Below are positions 1-7,263 of a DNA stretch of 16,820 nt, piece by piece (position 1 is the first letter of the stretch; each line of letters begins with the position of its first letter). Location of the stretch: the NCBI GenBank assembly GCA_041477815.1, contig JBGOUV010000112.1, forward strand, positions 1 through 16,820, given 5' to 3'. The notes below the pieces were generated by a model that worked only from the letters and a program-made list of their open reading frames with translations, was not told the origin of the DNA and made no database searches. The translations under genes were made by a program, and so were the position numbers. The DNA is from JBGOUV01 sp041477815 (GTDB lineage Bacteria; Acidobacteriota; Terriglobia; Bryobacterales; JACQDG01).

Positions 1-220
1 GACTCCCTTACGGCCTCAACTTATCCAGAGCGGAAACGACCTCTTCCATTCCCCGCCACCCTACAGGCTAACGCCACTGGCGCCCATTTTCATCACCTTT
101 GGTGGGCCGCAGGCCCATGGGGCCCTCCCTGACGGTCGCGGTTCGTGGGGCGCGGCGCAATGTCTAGGCGGCAGGGCGGGCCTTCTGATAAACTATTGTA
201 TCGTAAGAGGTTGCCCAAAT
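1..220. other. Upstream non-coding stretch, no gene seen
   Basis: I see no convincing reading frame or RNA gene here. A small perfect inverted repeat, TGGGCC-GCA-GGCCCA, lies at 103-117 but has no T-run after it. The AAGAGG at 205-210 is the probable ribosome binding site for the Trm112-like gene, 10 nt before its ATG. I found no well-spaced promoter, so the promoter of the downstream run is not located. Confidence 0.5.
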
Positions 221-391
221 ATGGCGATCAGTCCGGAGTTGCTGGAAATCCTGGTATGCCCGGCCGACAAGGAAGCCCTGGAGATGAAGGCGGACGGCAG
301 CGGCCTGAAATGCACGAAGTGCAAGAGGGTGTACCCCATCAAAGACGATATCCCGATCATGCTGATCGACGAGGCGAAGATCGAGGAGTGA
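221..391 (+). CDS. Trm112 family (YcaR-like) small zinc-binding protein
   Basis: This 56-residue protein starts ISPELLEILVCPADKEAL and ends with YPIKDDIPIMLIDEAKIEE, which is the bacterial Trm112/YcaR pattern (LLEIL-CP-...-YPI-DGIPVML--EAR). The family is a zinc-ribbon-like fold. The eukaryotic relative activates methyltransferases; the bacterial role is poorly defined. The ATG at 221 is preceded by AAGAGG. Cysteines visible are C13, C31 and C34. The second cysteine of the usual CPxC pair is D16 here, so one zinc ligand is missing; E. coli YcaR also departs from a full set of four. The stop overlaps the next start (GTGA). The gene lies in a different frame from the glycosyltransferase that follows, so upstream extensions of that protein through this region are spurious. 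Members often lie beside envelope genes such as lpxK, consistent with the neighbours here. Confidence 0.85.
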   Translation: MAISPELLEILVCPADKEALEMKADGSGLKCTKCKRVYPIKDDIPIMLIDEAKIEE

Positions 392-1281
392 TCATCGAGC
401 GGCTGGAGCGCGGCGCGGCGGTGGTCGTCATCCGCCTGCGGTCGATGGGCGATACGGTGTTGACCACGCCGGCGCTCACCCTGCTGAAGGCCGCCCGGCC
501 CGACCTGCGCCTCCACGTCGTCGTCGAACCGGCGTGGACGCGCCTGCTCGAAGGGAACCCCGACATCAGCGGTGTGCTCGCGCCCCGGCTGGGGGAAGTG
601 CGCCGGCTGCGTCCGGCGCTGTGCCTGAACCTGCACGGCGGCACGACCAGCGCCTGGCTGACCGCGCTCTCCGGGGCCCGCTGGCGCGCCGGGTTCGGAC
701 ACTTCCGCCACCGCCTCGCGTATAACGTGCGGATCCCGCGGGCCCAGGAGATCCTCGGAGGCGCCAGCGAAGCCCCGGTCCACACCGCCGAGCACCTCGC
801 CTCCGCTATATTCTACTTGGGGGTAGCGCCCACCGAGATTCCTCGGGCGCGGCTCTACGCCGCCCCTAGCCCCGGGCGGCGGCCCTACGCGGTGCTGCAT
901 ACCGGCGCTGCCCACACCACCAAGCAATGGCCGGCGGAGCGTTTCGCCGAGTTGGCGGCTTGGCTCCGCGACAGCCAGGGACTCGAGCCGGTGATCCTGC
1001 GCGGCCCCCAGGACTCGACCCTCGCCGAGATGATGTCGCTTCTGGCCGGCGCCGAGTTGTTCGTGGGCAACGACTCCGGTCCGGCCCACGTGGCGGCGGC
1101 TTTTGGCATTCCCACGGTGGTGATCTTCGGCGCCTCCAACTCCCAGGTCTGGTATCCCTGGCGGACCGCGCACCAGGTGGTGGAGAGCGACCCGCCGCGT
1201 AGTATCTTGTCAGTGGAGATCGATACGGTCCGGCGCGCGACGGCCAGCCTGCTCGGCGCCCGGTCGGCCTTGCGCGCATGA
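388..1281 (+). CDS. Glycosyltransferase family 9 (ADP-heptose:LPS heptosyltransferase-like)
   Basis: The protein has 297 residues with a GTG start at 388 that overlaps the Trm112 stop. The N-terminus, VVVIRLRSMGDTVLTTPAL, is the GT9 signature, and the C-terminal domain has GNDSGPAHVAAAFGIPTVVIF (N228, D229, S230, G231), the nucleotide-sugar-binding element of WaaF/WaaC-type enzymes. These cytoplasmic enzymes transfer heptose or a related sugar to the lipopolysaccharide core. The MsbA-type exporter directly downstream (ATGA overlap) fits envelope glycolipid assembly. Family members usually run to about 330-360 residues. The region between GLEPVILRGPQD and STLAEMMSLLAGAELF looks about 15-20 residues short, lacking the usual stretch around 'LAG.TSL'. 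The exact sugar cannot be told from sequence. Annotation from further upstream should be avoided because it would overlap the Trm112 gene out of frame. Confidence 0.85.
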   Translation: MIIERLERGAAVVVIRLRSMGDTVLTTPALTLLKAARPDLRLHVVVEPAWTRLLEGNPDISGVLAPRLGEVRRLRPALCLNLHGGTTSAWLTALSGARWRAGFGHFRHRLAYNVRIPRAQEILGGASEAPVHTAEHLASAIFYLGVAPTEIPRARLYAAPSPGRRPYAVLHTGAAHTTKQWPAERFAELAAWLRDSQGLEPVILRGPQDSTLAEMMSLLAGAELFVGNDSGPAHVAAAFGIPTVVIFGASNSQVWYPWRTAHQVVESDPPRSILSVEIDTVRRATASLLGARSALRA

Positions 1282-3086
1282 CGAACTTCTGGCGGCTGCT
1301 CCACTACACGCGCCCCTACTGGCTGCGCCTGCTGGCCTCGGTGCTGCTCATGGCGGTAGTAGGGACTTGCCACGCCCTTATCGCCCTGCTCATCGGCCCG
1401 GTCTTCGACCGCGTGCTCAAGCCCGATTCCCCCGACACTCCCGTCGAACTTTTCCGCTTGCCCGGCTTCACCCACGCTATTCATCTCCAGGACTTCGTGC
1501 CCGCTGCCATCCACAACGTCTGGACCATGGTGGCGCTGGCCATCCTCACCGTGTTCCTGGCCAAGGGCCTGTGCGACTTCTTCGGCAACTACCTGATCAA
1601 CTACGTCGGACTGGCCGCCGTCACCGACCTGCGCAACAAGGTTTACTCCAGCGTGCTCCGCCAGTCGACGGCCTTCTTCCAGCGGATGCACACGGCCCGC
1701 CTGATGTCGTCCATCCTGAACGACATCGACAAGGTGCAGGTCGCGACCTCGCACATCCTGGCCGACTTCCTGCGGCAGACGTTCGTCCTCACCGGCCTGC
1801 TGTTCGTGGTGCTGCGGACCGACTGGAAGCTGGCGGCGGTGAGCCTCACCGTGCTGCCTATCGTTCTGATACCCACGGCGCGCATAGGCCGCCGCATCCG
1901 CTCCACCACCCGCTCGGCCCAGGACAGCGTGGCCGAGGTCAACCAGATCCTGGAGGAAACCATCTCCGGCCACGCCATCGTGCGGGCCTTCGGGATGGAG
2001 GCGTTCGAGACCAGCCGCTTCCGCCGCGCCGCCCGCAAACTGCTCGACGAGAACCTGCGCTACGTCCGCCAGCAGGCGCTCTCCTCGCCCCTCATCGAGA
2101 TGTTCGCCGCGGTGACGGTGGTATTGCTGCTGACCTACGCCCGCTCCCAGATCAAGGCCGACCTCATGACCGCCGGCCAGTTCACCAGCTTCATCATCGC
2201 CCTGCTCATGATGTACGAGCCGGTGAAGCGCCTCAACGGTATTTATAATATTTTTCAACAAGCCATCGGCGCTTCCCAGCGCGTGTTCGAGTACCTGGCC
2301 GAAGAGCAGGACGTCAAGGAAAAGCCCGGAGCCGCGGCCCTCTCGCCCTTCGCCCGCGCGATCGATTTCGAGAACGTCAGCTTCCGCTACCCGGACACCA
2401 CCAGCGGTTACGTCCTGGAGCAGATCGACCTGCGGGTGAGCGCCGGCGAGGTGGTGGCCATCGTCGGGCAGAGCGGCGGCGGCAAGACCACGCTGGTCAA
2501 TCTCATCCCCCGCTTTTTCGATCCCACCGCCGGGCGCATCCTGATCGACGGCCAGGACATCCGGGACGTCTCCATCCGCAGCCTGCGCGAGCAGATCGGC
2601 CTGGTCACCCAGGAAACGTTCCTGTTCGACGATACGGTAGCCAACAACATCTCCTACGGGCATCCGGAAAGGGACCGCCGGGCGGTGGAGGCCGCGGCGC
2701 GGGCGGCCCTGGCCGCCGACTTCATCGCCGAGCTGCCCGAGGGTTACGACTCGCGCATCGGCCAGCACGGCCAGCGCCTGAGCGGAGGCCAGCGCCAGCG
2801 CCTGGCCATCGCCCGGGCGCTGCTCAAGAACGCTCCCATTTTAATTTTGGACGAAGCTACCTCGCACCTGGATACAGAATCGGAGATGCTGGTCCAGCGG
2901 GCCCTCAATAACCTGATGGAAGGCCGCACCGTGATCGTGATCGCGCACCGGCTGTCCACCATCCGGCGGGCCGATAAGATTGTCGTGCTCGAAGGCGGGC
3001 GGGTGGTCGAGGTAGGCCGGCACGAGACCCTGCTGGCCAGCGGCGGGCTCTACTGCCGCCTGCACGAGATGCAGTTCCAGGAGTGA
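1278..3086 (+). CDS. MsbA-type ABC exporter (fused permease and ATPase)
   Basis: This 602-residue half-transporter has an N-terminal transmembrane domain (about residues 15-310, with hydrophobic spans near 17-45, 82-98, 165-200 and 275-312) and a C-terminal ATPase. In the ATPase I see Walker A GQSGGGKT at 397-404, the Q-loop glutamine at 445, signature LSGGQ at 501-505, Walker B ILILDE at 521-526 and the switch histidine H557. Length and architecture match MsbA and related lipid flippases, which act as homodimers in the inner membrane. Coupling to a heptosyltransferase-like gene by ATGA overlap supports a lipid A-core or glycolipid substrate, though multidrug exporters look alike. The D-loop reads SHLD rather than the commoner SALD. 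Two short AT-rich codon patches (2239-2262 and 2836-2850) stand out in a high-GC gene. Confidence 0.9.
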   Translation: MTNFWRLLHYTRPYWLRLLASVLLMAVVGTCHALIALLIGPVFDRVLKPDSPDTPVELFRLPGFTHAIHLQDFVPAAIHNVWTMVALAILTVFLAKGLCDFFGNYLINYVGLAAVTDLRNKVYSSVLRQSTAFFQRMHTARLMSSILNDIDKVQVATSHILADFLRQTFVLTGLLFVVLRTDWKLAAVSLTVLPIVLIPTARIGRRIRSTTRSAQDSVAEVNQILEETISGHAIVRAFGMEAFETSRFRRAARKLLDENLRYVRQQALSSPLIEMFAAVTVVLLLTYARSQIKADLMTAGQFTSFIIALLMMYEPVKRLNGIYNIFQQAIGASQRVFEYLAEEQDVKEKPGAAALSPFARAIDFENVSFRYPDTTSGYVLEQIDLRVSAGEVVAIVGQSGGGKTTLVNLIPRFFDPTAGRILIDGQDIRDVSIRSLREQIGLVTQETFLFDDTVANNISYGHPERDRRAVEAAARAALAADFIAELPEGYDSRIGQHGQRLSGGQRQRLAIARALLKNAPILILDEATSHLDTESEMLVQRALNNLMEGRTVIVIAHRLSTIRRADKIVVLEGGRVVEVGRHETLLASGGLYCRLHEMQFQE

Positions 3087-3094
3087 ATGCCGCT

Positions 3095-3979
3095 ATGGCC
3101 CGCAGCATGACCGGATATGCCCGCGTCCAAACCGAGACCGACGGTTTCCGCCTGTCGGTGGGGATCAAGAGCCTGAACCACCGTTTTCTGGATGTGCAGA
3201 TGCGCCTGCCCGCGGAGCTGGAGTCCTTCGAGCTGGCCGCCCGGCAACGGGTGAAGCAGCGGGTGGTGCGGGGAGTCCTGCAGGTGTCGGCGTGGGTCGA
3301 GATGCGGGCCGCCGCGGCCCTGAAGATCCGGCGGGATTTGGTCGAAGGATATATCGCCGCCTACCGGGAGCTGGCCCGCGAGCACCATCTGGCCGGCGAG
3401 CCGGATCTGGCGACCCTGTTCCGTCTGCCCGGGATCGTGACCTTCGGCGAGACCACCGAGTCGCCCAACGGGGACCTGGAGAAGGTCCTGCTGGAGACGG
3501 TGGACCGCGCCCTGGACCAGCTGACCGCCGTCCGCGAGCGTGAAGCCACGGGTATCATCGAGGAAATGCTGGCGCGCTCGGCGGCCATCGACGCTAGCTT
3601 AAACCGGATCGAGGAGATCCGCCAAGGCTTGACCGAGGCCCTCGCCGCCCGCCTCCACCAGAAGCTGGCCGAGCTGGTGCCGTCGATAGATCCCGGCCGA
3701 GTCCTGCAAGAAGCCGCCATGCTGGCCGAGCGCAGCGACATCAGCGAAGAGGTCCAACGTCTCCGCGCCCACAATCAACAGCTCCGCGACCTGGTAGCCT
3801 CCTCCGTCGAGGTAGGCAAGCGCATCGACTTCCTGGCCCAGGAAATGAACCGCGAAGCCAACACCATCGTTTCGAAAACGTCCGGCATCGGCGGCGCCGG
3901 CCTCTCCATCACCGACCTCGGCCTCTCCCTCAAGGCGGAGATCGAAAAGATCCGGGAGCAGGGGATGAATCTGGAATGA
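3095..3979 (+). CDS. yicC: YicC/YloC family endoribonuclease
   Basis: This 294-residue protein begins MARSMTGYARVQTETDGF, the typical YicC start (M-RSMTGF/YA), and ends KAEIEKIREQGMNLE. The C-terminal DUF1732 part holds GKRIDFLAQEMNREANTI, the most conserved block of the family. E. coli YicC and B. subtilis YloC are endoribonucleases; YicC has been linked to small-RNA turnover. A GTG at 3083 also opens the frame, but AGGAG at 3079-3083 overlaps it, while the spacing of 11 nt to ATG 3095 fits a ribosome binding site and the family's N-terminus. It follows the transporter stop by 8 nt and precedes gmk, a widespread YicC-gmk neighbourhood. Full length, with no missing blocks seen. Confidence 0.93.
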   Translation: MARSMTGYARVQTETDGFRLSVGIKSLNHRFLDVQMRLPAELESFELAARQRVKQRVVRGVLQVSAWVEMRAAAALKIRRDLVEGYIAAYRELAREHHLAGEPDLATLFRLPGIVTFGETTESPNGDLEKVLLETVDRALDQLTAVREREATGIIEEMLARSAAIDASLNRIEEIRQGLTEALAARLHQKLAELVPSIDPGRVLQEAAMLAERSDISEEVQRLRAHNQQLRDLVASSVEVGKRIDFLAQEMNREANTIVSKTSGIGGAGLSITDLGLSLKAEIEKIREQGMNLE

Positions 3980-4017
3980 AAGGAACCAGGTATTTCTTTG
4001 ACTCGGGTAGGCCATGG

Positions 4018-4044
4018 GGCGCGGCAGACCAGAGTGTCCGCGCC
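4018..4044 (+). promoter_or_regulatory. Perfect inverted repeat in the yicC-gmk gap
   Basis: GGCGCGG (4018-4024) and CCGCGCC (4038-4044) are perfect complements separated by 13 nt. They sit in the 92-nt gap, the only sizeable one in the nine-gene run. No clear T-tract follows directly, so a strong intrinsic terminator is unlikely. It may be an mRNA hairpin that processes or attenuates between yicC and gmk. The arms are seen directly; the role is inferred. Confidence 0.45.
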
Positions 4045-4071
4045 ACGGCTGCGGTGAAATCTTCTTAACGC

Positions 4072-4683
4072 ATGTCGCTCGTCTTCGTCATCTCGGCCCC
4101 CTCCGGCTCCGGCAAGTCCACGCTGGTGAAGATGTTGCTGGAGTCGGTGGACGGCGTCAATTTCTCCATCTCCTACACCACCCGCGCGCCGCGCCGCGGG
4201 GAGACCAACGGAGAGAACTACCGGTTCGTCAGCCGGGAGGAGTTTTTAGCCATGCGGGACGCCGGCGGCTTGCTGGAGTGGGCCGAGGTGTTTGGGCACT
4301 TCTATGGGACCCCCCGGGCGGTGCTGGAGGAGGCCCGGCGGGTGGGGCGCGATCTGGTATTGGACATTGACGTGCAAGGTGCGGGACAATTGAAGAAGCA
4401 GCTTCCGGAGGCTGTAACCGTCTTTATCCTGCCGCCTTCCCGGGCCGAACTGGAGAAGCGGTTGCGGAGCCGGTCGCTCGATGAGGACGCGGTGATCCGC
4501 CGGCGGCTGCGCGATGCCTCCCGGGAAATTGCGAACTACTCGGCCTACGATTACGTGCTGGTCAACGACCAGTTGGATCGGGCGGCCGAGAAGCTGAAAG
4601 GCATCTTTTTGGCCGAGCGCTGCCGCCGGCAGCGGGCCGAAGCCGTCATTCAGCCGATTCTGGAGAGTTTTCAGGAACCATGA
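4072..4683 (+). CDS. gmk: Guanylate kinase
   Basis: This 203-residue enzyme phosphorylates GMP to GDP with ATP in the cytoplasm. The P-loop is APSGSGKS at residues 9-16. The GMP-binding region SYTTRAPRRGETNGENYRFV (about 34-53) and DIDVQGAGQLK (98-108) are diagnostic. Length matches E. coli Gmk (207). An in-frame TAA lies two codons upstream of ATG 4072, so the start is fixed, although the ribosome binding site is weak (GGTGA about 16 nt upstream). Neighbours yicC, rpoZ and coaBC form the common bacterial gmk cluster. The ATGA at 4680-4683 would allow coupling to the next frame, but the likely rpoZ start is a little further on. Confidence 0.96.
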   Translation: MSLVFVISAPSGSGKSTLVKMLLESVDGVNFSISYTTRAPRRGETNGENYRFVSREEFLAMRDAGGLLEWAEVFGHFYGTPRAVLEEARRVGRDLVLDIDVQGAGQLKKQLPEAVTVFILPPSRAELEKRLRSRSLDEDAVIRRRLRDASREIANYSAYDYVLVNDQLDRAAEKLKGIFLAERCRRQRAEAVIQPILESFQEP

Positions 4684-4697
4684 GGAAGAAGGAAGCC

Positions 4698-4982
4698 ATG
4701 ATTGATACCAAGACGCCCGCCGCCGAAACCCCGGCGCGGCCGCACGACGACCACATCTGCATTCCCGGCGATCCCGAGGGAAGCATCTATCGCTTCATCA
4801 TCGTGGCGGCCAAGCGGGCCCGGCAGTTGCAGTCGGGGAACCGGCAGAAGATCCAGCATCCCTCGAAGAAGATGACCCGGGTGGCTATCGACGAGACCCG
4901 CCGGGGGTTGGTTCCGTTCATGGATCCGGAGACCGCGCCCCCGGTGGAAGAGCAGGAAGAAGAGCCCCTGAACGATCAATGA
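4698..4982 (+). CDS. rpoZ: DNA-directed RNA polymerase omega subunit
   Basis: The protein has 94 residues from ATG 4698. The core SIYRFIIVAAKRARQLQSG followed by KKMTRVAIDE matches omega (family pattern: RF.LV..AA.RARQL..G). Omega helps fold beta-prime and assemble RNA polymerase. An ATG at 4680 overlaps the gmk stop, but purine-rich GAGGAAGAAGGAAG lies just before 4698, so I prefer that start; the longer form would add MRKKEA. The N-terminal 25 residues and the acidic tail (EEQEEEP) are variable regions. The gmk-rpoZ-coaBC order is conserved widely, which supports the call despite its small size. Confidence 0.92.
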   Translation: MIDTKTPAAETPARPHDDHICIPGDPEGSIYRFIIVAAKRARQLQSGNRQKIQHPSKKMTRVAIDETRRGLVPFMDPETAPPVEEQEEEPLNDQ

Positions 4983-4983
4983 G

Positions 4984-6189
4984 ATGAGAATCGTCGTCGG
5001 CGTGAGCGGTGGAATCGCCGCCTACAAGGCGGCGGAGCTGGTGCGGGCCTTGCAGGAGCGGGCTCACACGGTGCAGGTGGTGATGACGGCCCATGCCCAG
5101 GAGTTTGTCCGCCCGCTGACCTTCGCCGCCCTCACCGGACAGAAGGTCATCACCGGCATGTTCGGCTCCACCAGCGCCGACGAGACCCTGGCCAGCGCCA
5201 TCGAGCACATCGGCGTGGCCCAACAGGCCGAGGCGCTGGTAATAGCGCCGGCCACCGCCGATATTCTGGCCAAGTTCGCCCACGGGATCGCCGGCGACTT
5301 CCTCACCACGCTGTATCTCGCCTTTGCCGGACCGGTGGTCGTGGCCCCAGCCATGAACGTGAATATGTGGCAGCATCCGGCCACTCAGGCCAACCTCGAA
5401 ACGCTCCAGCGTCGTGGCGTGCTGGTGGTCGAGCCCGGCGACGGTTACCTGGCCTGCGGCATGACCGGCCCCGGCCGCATGGCCGACCCCGAGCGGATCG
5501 TCGCCGCCGTGGAGCGCGCCCTGATGACCGGCTGCGAGCTCGACGGCCGCACCGTTCTGATCACCGCAGGCCCCACCCGCGAGCCCCTCGATCCGGTCCG
5601 GTATCTATCGAACCGGTCCAGCGGTCGCATGGGCTTCGCTCTGGCCGCAGAGGCGCTGGCCCGCGGCGCCCGCGTCATCCTGGTCGCCGGCCCCACCGCC
5701 CTGGAGCCGCCTGCCCGCGCCGAGCTGGTCCGGGTCGAGACGGCCGACCAGATGCGCCAGGCGGTGCTCGATCACCTGGCTCCAGCCAATATCGTCATCA
5801 AGGCCGCCGCCGTCGCCGACTTCCGCCCCGTCCGGCGCGCCCCCGCTAAGCTGAAGAAGGTCTCCGCCCCGGCGGCTCTCGATCTCGAGCCCACCCCCGA
5901 CATCCTGGCCGAGTTGGGCCGGCTCAAGGGCGACCGTGTCCTGGTAGGATTCGCCGCCGAAACCGAAAGCCTCCGCGAGGAGGCCCTCCGCAAGCTTCGC
6001 GCCAAGAACTGCGATCTCCTGGTGGCCAACCCGGTCGGCCAGCCGGGCGCAGGCTTCGACAGTGAGGACAACACCGCTTTGCTGGTTACGGCCTCGGGCG
6101 AGGTCACCGAGTTTCCGCGCGGCTCCAAGCGCGAGCTGGCCGCCCGCGTCTTCGACCTGATCCACCAGCTCCAGCCTGCACGCCGATGA
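4984..6189 (+). CDS. coaBC: Bifunctional phosphopantothenoylcysteine decarboxylase / phosphopantothenate-cysteine ligase
   Basis: This 401-residue enzyme performs two steps of coenzyme A synthesis: ligation of cysteine to 4'-phosphopantothenate and decarboxylation to 4'-phosphopantetheine. The N-terminal flavoprotein CoaC domain (about 1-180) shows H75, PAMNVNMW with N125, and the flexible-loop ACGMTGPGRM with C158. The C-terminal CoaB domain (about 187-400) shows ITAGPTREPLDPVRYLSN with N210, AAAVADFRP, and K289 in APAKLKK. These residues fall at the same numbers as the catalytic residues known for E. coli Dfp. It starts 1 nt after the rpoZ stop and overlaps the UDG gene by ATGA. All key residues are present, so it is expected to be active. 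Confidence 0.96.
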   Translation: MRIVVGVSGGIAAYKAAELVRALQERAHTVQVVMTAHAQEFVRPLTFAALTGQKVITGMFGSTSADETLASAIEHIGVAQQAEALVIAPATADILAKFAHGIAGDFLTTLYLAFAGPVVVAPAMNVNMWQHPATQANLETLQRRGVLVVEPGDGYLACGMTGPGRMADPERIVAAVERALMTGCELDGRTVLITAGPTREPLDPVRYLSNRSSGRMGFALAAEALARGARVILVAGPTALEPPARAELVRVETADQMRQAVLDHLAPANIVIKAAAVADFRPVRRAPAKLKKVSAPAALDLEPTPDILAELGRLKGDRVLVGFAAETESLREEALRKLRAKNCDLLVANPVGQPGAGFDSEDNTALLVTASGEVTEFPRGSKRELAARVFDLIHQLQPARR

Positions 6190-6890
6190 CAGCCGACCAG
6201 GCCCGCCAGTACCTCCGCTTCTACCGCGACTTGGGGTTCGAGGAGATCTACCGCCGCGAATCTCCTCCCCTCTCGCCCGCACCACCCGCCTCCATGCTCC
6301 TCCCTCCCGTCCTCTCCGGCGAAACCCTCGACCAGATCCGCGCCGATCTGGGCGACTGCACCCGCTGCCGACTGCACAAAGGCCGCACCAACCTGGTCTT
6401 CGGTGTGGGTACTCCTCAGGCCAAGATCGTCTTCGTAGGCGAGGGTCCGGGCGCCGACGAAGACGCCCAGGGTATCCCCTTCGTAGGCCGCGCCGGCCAG
6501 CTCCTCACCCAGATGATCGAAAACACCGCCTCCAAGGAAGGCATCCCGATCAAGCGCGCCGACGTCTACATCTGCAACGTGGTCAAGTGCCGTCCCCCCG
6601 AAAACCGCACCCCCGAGCGTGACGAGATGGAAACGTGCAGCCCCTTCCTGTTCCGCCAAATCGAAGCCATCCGCCCCAAGGCCATCTGCGTTCTGGGTTC
6701 CACCGCCGCCAAATCGCTGCTCGCGACCTCCACCGGCATCACGCAGCTCCGAGGCAAATGGCACGACTGGCGCGGGATCCGGGTGATGGCCACCTATCAC
6801 CCCTCCTTCCTGCTGCGCGGCTACAACCAGGCCGGCAAGCGCGAAGCCTGGGAGGATCTCAAGAAGCTGTTTCACTACGTCTACGGATGA
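6186..6890 (+). CDS. Family 4 uracil-DNA glycosylase with [4Fe-4S] cluster
   Basis: This 234-residue repair enzyme should remove uracil from DNA. Motif GEGPGADED (85-93), NVVKCRPPENRTP (131-143) and TYHPSFLLR (203-211) mark the UDG superfamily, family 4. Candidate iron-sulfur ligands are C58 and C61 (CTRC), C135 and C151, with the family's usual 16-residue spacing between the last two. The first 45 residues are an extension with a proline-rich linker (SPPLSPAPPASMLLPP), as in many mesophilic members. ATG 6186 overlaps the coaBC stop. Phage-type DNA polymerase N-termini share this fold, but length and motifs favour the glycosylase. Confidence 0.93.
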   Translation: MTADQARQYLRFYRDLGFEEIYRRESPPLSPAPPASMLLPPVLSGETLDQIRADLGDCTRCRLHKGRTNLVFGVGTPQAKIVFVGEGPGADEDAQGIPFVGRAGQLLTQMIENTASKEGIPIKRADVYICNVVKCRPPENRTPERDEMETCSPFLFRQIEAIRPKAICVLGSTAAKSLLATSTGITQLRGKWHDWRGIRVMATYHPSFLLRGYNQAGKREAWEDLKKLFHYVYG

Positions 6891-6897
6891 GGGACTC

Positions 6898-7161
6898 ATG
6901 CACTGGAACGGAGCCGCCGAAGACCTGCTCCAACAGATCATGCAAAGCACGCCCCGTCCGGAGCGCGAACGCGCCCAGGTCCGCCTGCAGGAAGCGGCCG
7001 AGGCCTACGCCGAGGACAACGGCTTAAACCGGGTCGGGGTCAAGTCCGTGATCGCCGCGTACATCCAGATCACCCCGGAGGCGCTGCGCTCGGAGCTGCC
7101 CCACCAGCTCGAGGCTCTGGGTCTGGACCAGAGCGACTACCAGCATCTGCTCGACGCTTGA
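6898..7161 (+). CDS. Small PCP_red-like helical domain protein
   Basis: The protein has 87 residues and no cysteine, signal peptide or membrane span. It begins MHWNGAAEDLLQQI and carries RAQVRLQEAAEAYAEDNGLNRVGVKSVIAAY, which resembles the PCP_red (protochlorophyllide reductase 57-kDa subunit-type) helical domain: W-A--L--I, then R--ARR-IE-YA---G---I----V. Such short stand-alone domains occur in non-photosynthetic bacteria, where their function is unknown. Here no chlorophyll genes are near. GATGAGGG overlaps the UDG stop and is followed 4 nt later by ATG 6898, so it is probably co-translated with UDG. It ends the long operon: a weak CGCC/GGCG hairpin (7176-7189) and then a new promoter follow. 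The family match is by eye and moderate. Confidence 0.6.
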   Translation: MHWNGAAEDLLQQIMQSTPRPERERAQVRLQEAAEAYAEDNGLNRVGVKSVIAAYIQITPEALRSELPHQLEALGLDQSDYQHLLDA

Positions 7162-7190
7162 AATGGAACTGACCCCGCCGCATTTGGCGC

Positions 7191-7219
7191 TTTACATTAC
7201 ACCGACGCGGACATAGAAT
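7191..7219 (+). promoter_or_regulatory. Sigma-70-type promoter for higBA
   Basis: TTTACA (7191-7196) and TAGAAT (7214-7219) each match five of six consensus bases and are 17 nt apart. The expected transcription start is near 7226, leaving about a 38-nt leader before the toxin GTG. It begins 30 nt after the stop of the long operon, so the toxin-antitoxin pair is likely expressed independently. Confidence 0.6.
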
Positions 7220-7233
7220 CGGAATTGTTGATA

Positions 7234-7258
7234 CGGTCCTGGCGGTGATCGAGGACCG
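7234..7258 (+). promoter_or_regulatory. Leader inverted repeat overlapping the higB ribosome binding site
   Basis: CGGTCCT (7234-7240) and AGGACCG (7252-7258) are perfect complements around an 11-nt loop. The right arm contains AGGA of the GAGGA ribosome binding site (7251-7255) that lies 8 nt before GTG 7264. As RNA it would hide the toxin ribosome binding site; as DNA it lies just downstream of the promoter and could be a HigA operator. The repeat is seen directly; either role is inferred. Confidence 0.5.
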
Positions 7259-7263
7259 GGAAG

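Noticed and set aside
132..145. ACGGTCGCGGTTCG repeated exactly at 11929-11942
   Set aside because: A 14-nt GC-rich match is near chance expectation in a window this size; the second copy is the coding end of the kinase gene.
145..387. Longer N-terminus for the glycosyltransferase
   Set aside because: It overlaps the Trm112-like gene in another frame and has no family similarity; the GT9 signature begins just after GTG 388.
885..2768. Long minus-strand open frame (627 codons) opposite the GT9 and exporter genes
   Set aside because: Low-complexity, Gly/His/Asp/Gln-rich translation typical of the antisense of high-GC genes; the plus strand has clear family motifs.
3998..4024. TTGACT as a possible -35 for gmk
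   Set aside because: The bases 16-18 nt downstream (GCGGCA region) do not resemble a -10 box.
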